Source: an uncultured Parvularculaceae bacterium (GTDB taxonomy: Bacteria; Pseudomonadota; Alphaproteobacteria; Caulobacterales; Parvularculaceae). From it: 6,401 nucleotides of DNA. The translations under genes were made by a program, and so were the position numbers. The notes beneath the pieces are model-generated. The model searched no databases, had not been told where the DNA came from, and worked only from the letters and a program-made list of their open reading frames with translations. The stretch lies in the NCBI GenBank assembly GCA_947259815.1, contig CAMYNO010000161.1, positions 1 to 6,401 on the forward strand, written 5' to 3'. Positions 1-5,340 of the stretch are shown piece after piece; positions within the stretch are counted from its first letter, which is position 1; each line of letters begins with the position of its first letter.

Positions 1-1
1 C

Positions 2-193
2 AAGACGATGTTCTTCGCCAATATGTCGGAACGCGCCGGCACGATCTTGAAAGACGATATCGACATTATGGGTCCGGTGCGCCTGCGCGAAGTCGATCAG
101 GCGCAACAGAATATCGTCAATGTTGCAAAACGGCTCGCCGAAGACGGCGAAATCTATCTGTCCAAGAACCACGATGAAGAGGTCATCTATTGA
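2..193 (+). CDS. fliG: Flagellar motor switch protein FliG, C-terminal end (5' partial)
   Basis: This is the last 63 codons of fliG; the reading frame is open to the left edge and ends at TGA 191-193. FliG is the rotor protein of the cytoplasmic C-ring that contacts the MotA stator and generates torque. The visible part has the family's terminal helices: FFANMSERAG, then DIDIMGPVRLREVDQAQQ, then a helix with AKRLAEDGEI. The MGPVR-L-x-x-V-x-x-AQ pattern is typical of the extreme FliG C-terminus. The ATG at 8-10 is an internal methionine, not the start, because full FliG is about 330-340 residues and the frame is open upstream. The tail YLSKNHDEEVIY after GEI is slightly longer than in many homologues. 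Downstream fliN on the same strand supports the call. Torque residues and middle domain lie outside the window. Confidence 0.93.
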   Translation, partial: KTMFFANMSERAGTILKDDIDIMGPVRLREVDQAQQNIVNVAKRLAEDGEIYLSKNHDEEVIY

Positions 194-279
194 TGTCTGT
201 GCGTACACAAATCATCGCGCTCCCTGTTGAGCAAAAAGCATGGTTTTGCCGCGCTTCACGGAAGGAACGTATATTATGA
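193..279 (+). CDS. Possible coupled 28-codon ORF between fliG and fliN
   Basis: A short frame runs from ATG 193-195 to TGA 277-279. Its start overlaps the fliG stop (TGATG) and its stop overlaps the fliN start (ATGA), so it joins the two genes without a gap. A plausible Shine-Dalgarno, AAGAGG at 177-182, lies 10 nt before the ATG. The peptide begins MSVRTQIIALPVEQ and ends RKERIL. It is basic, has one Cys and one Trp, and I recognise no domain, signal peptide or membrane segment. In Caulobacter this slot holds flbE (a FliH-like gene of 200 or more codons), so the frame could be a remnant of a deleted fliH, a coupling leader for fliN, or chance. The spacer is about 49% G+C by hand count, lower than the flanking genes. 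Whether it makes a functional peptide is unknown. Confidence 0.3.
   Translation: MSVRTQIIALPVEQKAWFCRASRKERIL
231..249 (+). other. Small hairpin in the fliG-fliN spacer
   Basis: GCAAAA at 231-236 pairs perfectly with TTTTGC at 244-249 around a 7-nt loop, ending 12 nt before the fliN Shine-Dalgarno. The stem is only 6 bp and A/T-rich with no T-tract after it, so it is not a terminator. It might influence translation or mRNA processing at the fliN start, but chance occurrence is likely. Confidence 0.2.
262..267 (+). promoter_or_regulatory. Ribosome binding site that decides the fliN start
   Basis: AAGGAA at 262-267 sits 8 nt before ATG 276-278. It selects this start over an in-frame ATG at 240, which would add 12 residues and has no comparable Shine-Dalgarno sequence upstream. 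Confidence 0.65.
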
Positions 280-596
280 GCGCCCAGCCGAAAAAGAAGC
301 CGGCGCCGACGCCGGACCTGCCCGCGACGACCGAAGAGATCGCGCCCAGCGTGCGGCCTGCGCCTGCTATCGAAGATGTGCCGGTGAAGATCGCCGCCGT
401 GCTTGGCAAAACAAGGATTGATGTCGCCAAGCTGAAATCCCTTGGCGACGGCGCCGTCATTGAACTGAACCGCAAGGTCGGCGAACCGATTGACCTTTAT
501 GTAAATGACCGCCTGATCGCCCGCGGAGAGCTGGTCCTCGCCGACGGCGTGCTCGGCGTCACCATGACCGAAATCGTCCGCGATGACGATCTCTAG
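276..596 (+). CDS. fliN: Flagellar motor switch protein FliN
   Basis: This encodes a 106-residue FliN, the SpoA-domain protein that forms the lower rim of the C-ring with FliM and also docks the export ATPase complex through FliH. Residues 1-30 are a Pro/Ala/Lys-rich, probably disordered leader (KKKPAPTPDLPA). From about residue 33 a single SpoA domain follows: VPVKIAAVLGKTRIDVAKLK, then LGDGAVIELNRKVGEPIDLYVN, then the RLIARGELVLADGVLGVTMTEI strands. That is the full FliN pattern, ending IVRDDDL. The length is normal for alphaproteobacterial FliN and much shorter than FliM or FliY. The start at 276 is chosen because of the Shine-Dalgarno at 262-267. Its stop codon TAG 594-596 overlaps the flbD ribosome binding site, so fliN and flbD are probably translated from one message. 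The name is well supported by both the domain and the neighbours. Confidence 0.93.
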   Translation: MSAQPKKKPAPTPDLPATTEEIAPSVRPAPAIEDVPVKIAAVLGKTRIDVAKLKSLGDGAVIELNRKVGEPIDLYVNDRLIARGELVLADGVLGVTMTEIVRDDDL

Positions 597-600
597 GAGA
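595..600 (+). promoter_or_regulatory. Ribosome binding site of flbD, overlapping the fliN stop
   Basis: AGGAGA at 595-600 shares two bases with the fliN TAG (594-596) and lies 5 nt before the flbD ATG at 606. It is one of the strongest Shine-Dalgarno matches in the window. Ribosomes terminating on fliN would cover it, which suggests translational coupling. Confidence 0.75.
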
Positions 601-605
601 TACCG

Positions 606-1943
606 ATGCGTCTACTGATTATCGGCGGTGCTTCGAGTGAGCTTTCAAGCGCGGCAAAAATGGCGATGGATCGCGGCGCGAAAGTCGCCTTTGCGCCGTC
701 CATAGAGTCCGGCCTTGCCGCCCTTCGCAAGGGCGATGGCGCCGATCTGTTGATGATCGACGTTCGCCTCAGCGTCAAAGACCTCATCGAAGCGCTGAAC
801 GCGGAACGCATCGCCGCGCCCGTGGTCGCCTGCGGCGTTAAAACCGACGCTGACGCAGCGGTCGCCGCAATCCGCGCCGGCGCCAAGGAATATGTGCCGC
901 TGCCGCCCGATGCGGACCTGATTGCCGCCATTCTTGAGGCCGTCGCCGAGGAAAATTCCGACATGATCGCCGTCGATCCGGCGATGAAAAAAGTAATCGC
1001 CCTCGCCGATCAGATCGCCGCATCGCAAGCCTCGATCCTGATTACCGGGGAGTCCGGCGTCGGCAAGGAAGTGATTGCCAAATACCTACATGCGAAGTCG
1101 AAGCGTGCGAGCAAGCCATTCATCTCTATCAATTGCGCCGCGATCCCTGAAAACCTTCTTGAGTCGGAGCTTTTCGGCCATGAGAAGGGCGCCTTTACCG
1201 GCGCTGTCGCGCGCCGCATCGGCAAGTTCGAGGAAGCCAATGGCGGCACACTGCTTCTCGATGAAGTTTCCGAGATGGATATCCGTCTTCAGGCGAAGCT
1301 TTTGCGGGTGCTGCAGGAACGCGTTCTCGACCGGGTTGGCGGCTCAAAGCCGATCAAGGTCGATATACGGATAATCGCGACATCGAACCGCGATCTGAAA
1401 TCGGAAGTGAAGAACGGCGCCTTCCGCGAAGACCTCTTCTTCCGGCTGAATGTGGTCAATCTCGATATTCCGCCGTTGCGCAAGCGACCGTCGGATATCG
1501 TTGCCCTCGCCAGACACTTCGCGAAAAAATACGCGGTCCTCAACGGCGTAAACGAGCGGGAACTGTCGGAGGGCGCCCAGCGCGCCATCGCCTCATCCGC
1601 CTGGCCCGGCAATGTGCGTGAACTTGAAAATGCGCTTCACCGCGCCGTGTTGCTCGCTGAAGGCGACACGATCGAGGCGGAGGCCATCCGTCTTCCCGAT
1701 GGCGAGCCCATGAGATCACCCGCCGAAGCCGCGGCGGCAAGCGGCGGCAAAATGGTCGGCCGCACCGTCGCGCAGGTAGAGCAGGATCTGATCCTGCAAA
1801 CCCTCGATCATTGCCTTGGCAACCGCACCCACGCGGCGAACATTCTCGGCATTTCGATCCGGACTTTGCGCAACAAACTTAAACAGTATACGGAAGATGG
1901 CGTTCCCGTGCCGGCGCCCGGCGCGGAACGGGCGGCGGGGTAA
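606..1943 (+). CDS. flbD: FlbD, sigma-54-dependent flagellar transcription activator
   Basis: A 445-residue bacterial enhancer-binding protein of the NtrC class with receiver, AAA+ and Fis-type helix-turn-helix domains. The receiver (about 1-115) is atypical. LLMIDVRL keeps the phospho-acceptor-like Asp52, but the usual acidic pair is replaced by GG (7-8), and the conserved Lys of the KP motif is replaced in YVPLPPD (96-102). The AAA+ domain is intact: Walker A GESGVGKE 148-155, sigma-54 loop GAFTGA 195-200, Walker B TLLLDE 215-220, FREDLFFRLNV 273-283 with the arginine fingers, and sensor II WPGNVRELEN 333-342. A Fis-like HTH spans about 405-428 (NRTHAANILGISIRTLRNKL). In Caulobacter, FlbD activates late flagellar promoters and represses the fliF operon under control of FliX rather than a known kinase. 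The receiver here fits that mode. Position directly after fliN matches Caulobacter. No FlbD binding site or sigma-54 promoter was found by eye in the window. Confidence 0.92.
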   Translation: MRLLIIGGASSELSSAAKMAMDRGAKVAFAPSIESGLAALRKGDGADLLMIDVRLSVKDLIEALNAERIAAPVVACGVKTDADAAVAAIRAGAKEYVPLPPDADLIAAILEAVAEENSDMIAVDPAMKKVIALADQIAASQASILITGESGVGKEVIAKYLHAKSKRASKPFISINCAAIPENLLESELFGHEKGAFTGAVARRIGKFEEANGGTLLLDEVSEMDIRLQAKLLRVLQERVLDRVGGSKPIKVDIRIIATSNRDLKSEVKNGAFREDLFFRLNVVNLDIPPLRKRPSDIVALARHFAKKYAVLNGVNERELSEGAQRAIASSAWPGNVRELENALHRAVLLAEGDTIEAEAIRLPDGEPMRSPAEAAAASGGKMVGRTVAQVEQDLILQTLDHCLGNRTHAANILGISIRTLRNKLKQYTEDGVPVPAPGAERAAG

Positions 1944-1983
1944 GTTGATGCAGCCCCGTAATCGCCTCCTGTTGAATTCTGAA

Positions 1984-2018
1984 ACCGGATGGTCCCCTGC
2001 CTTCGCGGGAATGAGCGG
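1984..2018 (+). repeat. REP-like imperfect palindrome between flbD and flhA
   Basis: The gap between flbD and flhA contains GGTCCCCTGCCTTCGCGGGA followed by ATGAGCGG. This resembles the dispersed GGATCCCCGCCTTCGCGGGG-type palindrome found in many copies in proteobacterial genomes. The forward translation in one frame reads GWSPAFAGM, the peptide such repeats often give when misannotated as coding. The core stem is 1996-2000 with 2005-2009 around a CTTC loop, including one T-G wobble, so the palindrome is decayed. It ends within 10 bases of the flhA start and probably replaced the original leader. Copy number elsewhere in the genome cannot be judged from this window. Confidence 0.6.
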
Positions 2019-2025
2019 GGTTTAG

Positions 2026-4113
2026 ATGTCCGAGTCTGCATTAAAACCCGCTGGAATATTCGCGGTCGCATCGCTGAAATCCATGCTGCGCACGGATGTT
2101 TTGTTCGCGGTCGGCATTATCGCCATTCTGGCGCTTTTGATCCTGCCGACGCCGCGCTGGCTGCTTGATATATTGCTTGCGGGCTCGATCACCTTCTCGG
2201 TGACGATCCTGATGACGGCGCTGTTTACGCGGCGGGCCCTTGATTTCTCGACCTTTCCGGCCATCTTGCTGATCGCCACGATGCTGCGCCTCGGTCTCAA
2301 CATCGCCTCAACGCGGCTCATTCTCAGCAAGGGGCATGAGGGGCCGGACGCCGCCGGCCGCGTCATCGAAGCCTTTGGCGGCTTCGTCATGCAGGGCAAT
2401 TACGTCATCGGCATGATCGTCTTTGCGATCCTCGTTATCGTCAACTTTGTCGTCATCACCCGCGGTTCGGGGCGTATCGCCGAAGTCGCCGCGCGCTTTT
2501 CTCTCGACGCCATGCCCGGCAAACAGATGGCGATCGACGCCGATCTCTCCGCCGGCGTCATCACCGAAACCGATGCACGCGACCGCCGCAAGACACTGGA
2601 AGCGGAATCGAATTTCTTCGGCGCCATGGACGGCGCATCGAAATTCGTGCGCGGGGACGCCATTGCCGGCCTGCTCATTACCCTGATTAATATCATTGGC
2701 GGGATTGTGATCGGCGTCGCGCAGATGGAAATGTCGCTGTCCGCCGCCGGCGCATCCTACACCTTGCTGACCATCGGCGACGGCCTCGTCAGCCAGATCC
2801 CGGCGTTGATTGTATCTATCGCCGCCGGTCTTCTTGTCTCCAAAGCCGGCGTCGACGGCGCCGCTGATGAAGCCCTCGCCGCGCAATTTGGCGAGCATCC
2901 AAAAGCACTGGGTCTTGTCGCCGGCGTCTTGCTCATCATGGCGCTGCTCCCGGGCCTTCCTTTCATTCCCTTCATGGCGCTGGGTCTCGCGGTCGGCGGC
3001 GGCGCCATATTCATTCAAAAAAAGAAGACGGCGCTTGCCGCTGCCGACGAATTGAAACCGGCGGCGCCGACGCGCCCCGATGACGATCCGCAGGTGATGC
3101 TCGCCATTGACGATTTACGCATCGAGCTTGGCTATGGACTGTTGCCGCTCATCAATCCCGAAAAGGGGCCGCGCCTTACCGATCAGGTGAAAGCGGTGCG
3201 CCGGGCCATCGCGCAGGAGCTTGGCTTTGTTACGCCGAAGGTGCGCATCCTCGACAATATGCAATTGCCGGCGAACGCCTATGTCATTCGCCTGAAGGAA
3301 CAGGAAGTCGCGAAGGGCGATTTGCGCCCGGGGCAGTTTCTGGTGATGGATGGCAGCGGCGCCCAGATCGGCCTCGCCGGCGAGCCGACGCTGGAGCCGG
3401 CCTTCGGTCTCGACGCCATGTGGATTGACGACAGCCTGCGCGAGGAAGCGTCCCTGAAAGGCTTGACCGTTGTTGACGCCGCCACGGTGCTGACAACGCA
3501 TCTGACCGAAATCATTAAATCGGAGGCGCCGGAGCTTCTCTCCTACGCCGAGACGAAAAAGCTGATCGACGCCCTGCCCGAAAAGCACAGACAGCTTGTC
3601 AGCGATCTTGTTCCCTCGGTGGCGACGATCACCAGCATTCAGCGCGTGCTTCAGGCGCTTCTTAATGAAAAGATTTCGATCCGCGACTTGCCGACAATTC
3701 TTGAGGCGATCGCTGAAGCAGCGCCGACCTCGCAAGGCACGGCGCAGCTTGTCGAGCATGTACGCGCACGCCTTGCGCGTCAGATTTGCGGCGCGCTGAA
3801 GGGCGCAGACGGGGCGGCGCCGATTGTCACCCTGTCCCCCGCCTGGGAGGAAGCTTTTACCGGCGCACTGACCGGCGAAGGCGAGATCAAACAACTCGCC
3901 ATGACGCCGTCCGCCTTACAGGATTTCGTGGCGGCAGCGCTTTCCAAGCTCGAATCCGCAGCGCAGGACGGCCACAGGGCTGCTATTGTGACAAGCGCAA
4001 GCGTGCGGCCATTCGTTCGGTCGGTCATCGAACGGGTTCGGCCGCAAACACTAGTCCTTTCCCAAAACGAAATTCACCCCCATACTAGGCTGAAGACACT
4101 TGGTTCGATCTAG
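2026..4113 (+). CDS. flhA: Flagellar export gate protein FlhA
   Basis: A full-length 695-residue FlhA, the inner-membrane protein whose cytoplasmic ring forms the export gate of the flagellar type III secretion system and receives substrate-chaperone complexes. The N-terminal half has about eight hydrophobic segments, roughly between residues 24 and 330 (for example 26-41, 46-67, 127-145, 213-232, 255-271, 296-330). The family (FHIPEP) signature is at about 150-173: RIAEVAARF, then LDAMPGKQMAIDADLSAG. FSTFPAILLIATMLRLGLNI at 74-93 is also characteristic. After a Lys-rich linker (QKKKT, from 331) the soluble domain runs to the end and closes with VRPQTLVLSQNEI. An in-frame TAG at 2023-2025 directly precedes ATG 2026, so translation cannot begin earlier. 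The only upstream purine run is GCGGGG, part of the repeat, so the ribosome binding site is weak. An alternative start is Met20. Flanked by flbD and flhF. Confidence 0.95.
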   Translation: MSESALKPAGIFAVASLKSMLRTDVLFAVGIIAILALLILPTPRWLLDILLAGSITFSVTILMTALFTRRALDFSTFPAILLIATMLRLGLNIASTRLILSKGHEGPDAAGRVIEAFGGFVMQGNYVIGMIVFAILVIVNFVVITRGSGRIAEVAARFSLDAMPGKQMAIDADLSAGVITETDARDRRKTLEAESNFFGAMDGASKFVRGDAIAGLLITLINIIGGIVIGVAQMEMSLSAAGASYTLLTIGDGLVSQIPALIVSIAAGLLVSKAGVDGAADEALAAQFGEHPKALGLVAGVLLIMALLPGLPFIPFMALGLAVGGGAIFIQKKKTALAAADELKPAAPTRPDDDPQVMLAIDDLRIELGYGLLPLINPEKGPRLTDQVKAVRRAIAQELGFVTPKVRILDNMQLPANAYVIRLKEQEVAKGDLRPGQFLVMDGSGAQIGLAGEPTLEPAFGLDAMWIDDSLREEASLKGLTVVDAATVLTTHLTEIIKSEAPELLSYAETKKLIDALPEKHRQLVSDLVPSVATITSIQRVLQALLNEKISIRDLPTILEAIAEAAPTSQGTAQLVEHVRARLARQICGALKGADGAAPIVTLSPAWEEAFTGALTGEGEIKQLAMTPSALQDFVAAALSKLESAAQDGHRAAIVTSASVRPFVRSVIERVRPQTLVLSQNEIHPHTRLKTLGSI

Positions 4114-4130
4114 TTTGGCGAAGTAGTTCC

Positions 4131-5228
4131 ATGATGAAATTCATCGCCTCCAATCTTGAGGCGGGAAAAGCAAAGGCGCAGCGCGCCCTCGGCAAGCAGG
4201 CGACCGTGCTGTCGGTGCGTGAATTGCCAAGCGGCGACGTTGAAGTGACCGCATCAGACAAGCCGGCGCCGGCTGCGCCGGAACCTGCGCCAAAAGCGAC
4301 ATTCGCCGGCGCCGCCCGCGATGCCGTTGATGAAGGCCCGTTCAAAATGGCAGCCGGCGCGCGGCTGAATGAATCGATTGAACACCGCTTCTCGGAAGAC
4401 GCCCTGGCGCGGGTGACCGGCGCGCTTGCCGGCGGGCGCAACAAAAACTCACTGGATATGAGCGACAAGGATGTGCGCTCTCTGGCCGAGATCCTTGCCC
4501 CGCACGGCATTGGCGAGAAGCTGCTCGCGGCGCTGGTCGACGGCGCGCGTAAGGCCAAAATCGACGAAGACATATACCGGCTTGAAACCGCGTTTGAAAA
4601 AACCTTCCAGTTCGCGCCGCTGAGTTTTTCTCCGACACAGCCGATCATGCTGGTCGGGCCGACCGGCGCCGGGAAAACCTCCTGCTCAGCGAAAATGGCG
4701 GCGATGAATGCCGGCGGCGGCGCCAAACCGTTGATGATGACCGCCGATGTCGGCCGCGCCGGCGCGGTCGACCAGATCAGGGCCTATTCCGAAGCATTGA
4801 GCGCGGCCTATTTTATTCTGGAATCCCCCCTCGACGCCGCGCAGGTCATGCGTAACGAACGCCCGGGGGGTGCGGTGTTCCTGGATACGCCCGGCGTCTC
4901 GCCTTACGATGGCGGCGATGTCGCCGCGCTGCGCAGCTATCAGGAAGCAGCCGGCGCAGAGCCCGTACTGGTCCTGCCCGCCAGCGGCGATGCGGCGGAA
5001 TATGTCGACTGGGCCCACGCCTTTCGCGAGATCGGCGTGACGCGCTGCATACTGACGAAGTTCGACGCAACGAAACGGGTCGGCGCCGGGCTGAGCGCGG
5101 CGTTCGAAGCGGGGCTGGCGCTTTCGTATTTTTCCGAAACGCCGTTTATTTCCGAAGGGCTGATAAAGGCGACGCCGGAATTTCTTGCGCGCCGCCTGAT
5201 CGCAAGTCGCCCCGGCAAAGTCGGCTGA
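4131..5228 (+). CDS. flhF: FlhF-like SRP-type GTPase, polar flagellar placement
   Basis: A 365-residue protein, about the length of classical FlhF. This GTPase of the Ffh/FtsY family marks the pole and recruits early basal-body parts in polar flagellates. Residues 1-42 match the FlhF N-terminus (MKFIASNLEAGKAKAQRALG, then VLSVRELPSGDVEV). Residues 43-75 are an Ala/Pro linker, about 80-165 form the helical N domain, and 170-358 are the G domain. G1 is GPTGAGKT 176-183, the G2 region is TADVGRAGAVDQIRAY 204-219, G3 is DTPG 252-255 and G4 is TKFD 309-312. Oddly, G3 is DTPGV rather than DTAGR, and the closing-loop G-Q motif near SETPFISEGL (335-344) is absent. GTP binding looks intact but hydrolysis may be weak. 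It starts 17 nt after flhA at an ATGATG with no strong Shine-Dalgarno, and either ATG is possible. No flhG follows. Confidence 0.87.
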   Translation: MMKFIASNLEAGKAKAQRALGKQATVLSVRELPSGDVEVTASDKPAPAAPEPAPKATFAGAARDAVDEGPFKMAAGARLNESIEHRFSEDALARVTGALAGGRNKNSLDMSDKDVRSLAEILAPHGIGEKLLAALVDGARKAKIDEDIYRLETAFEKTFQFAPLSFSPTQPIMLVGPTGAGKTSCSAKMAAMNAGGGAKPLMMTADVGRAGAVDQIRAYSEALSAAYFILESPLDAAQVMRNERPGGAVFLDTPGVSPYDGGDVAALRSYQEAAGAEPVLVLPASGDAAEYVDWAHAFREIGVTRCILTKFDATKRVGAGLSAAFEAGLALSYFSETPFISEGLIKATPEFLARRLIASRPGKVG

Positions 5229-5230
5229 CA

Positions 5231-5259
5231 GAAACAAAAACGGACCCCGAAGGGTCCGT
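5231..5259 (-). terminator. Rho-independent terminator for the minus-strand NlpD/DipM-like gene
   Basis: An 8-bp perfect stem (ACGGACCC 5240-5247 with GGGTCCGT 5252-5259) encloses a 4-nt loop. Read on the minus strand the loop is TTCG closed by C-G, a very stable tetraloop, followed directly by TTTTTGTTTC (complement of 5231-5240). That is a classical intrinsic terminator for leftward transcription. On the plus strand the loop is CGAA and no T-tract follows, so it should not terminate the flhF transcript well, although the stem begins only 12 nt after the flhF stop. From the minus gene's stop (5341) there is an 81-nt 3' UTR before the stem. This UTR is A/T-rich with no other feature I can support. 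Confidence 0.85.
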
Positions 5260-5340
5260 CAAATACGCAACAAACGCAACTTTATCGTTGTGGTGATTTC
5301 CCTACTCTTAATACAATTTACTGTTTACGCACTTTACTCA

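Noticed and set aside
240..275. Longer fliN start at ATG 240
   Set aside because: It would add 12 residues not typical of FliN. The Shine-Dalgarno AAGGAA at 262-267 is correctly spaced for ATG 276 and would lie inside the longer coding region.
1602..1617. TGGCCCGGCAATGTGC in flbD as a sigma-54 promoter
   Set aside because: The -24 GG is present but the -12 TTGC element does not match the consensus at the right spacing, and the site lies in the conserved WPGNVRE codons.
1781..1797. A near-perfect palindrome GCAGGATC-T-GATCCTGC inside flbD
   Set aside because: It encodes part of a conserved-looking helix before the HTH (EQDLILQ) and lies mid-gene. There is nothing to link it to an operator, so a chance palindrome in coding sequence is the simpler reading.
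2308..3018. A 236-codon open frame on the minus strand inside flhA
   Set aside because: It is antisense to the FHIPEP signature and membrane segments of flhA. The translated composition (D, G, H, R, N rich) is that of an antisense shadow.
3115..3894. A 259-codon open frame on the minus strand inside flhA
   Set aside because: It lies wholly within the conserved cytoplasmic domain of flhA, its translation is rich in Arg/Gln/Gly with no recognisable domain, and high-GC codon bias commonly leaves long antisense frames open.
4085..4726. A 213-codon minus-strand frame opposite the flhF N-terminal half
   Set aside because: It is an Ala/Ser/Pro-rich shadow of flhF, with no domain and no independent context.
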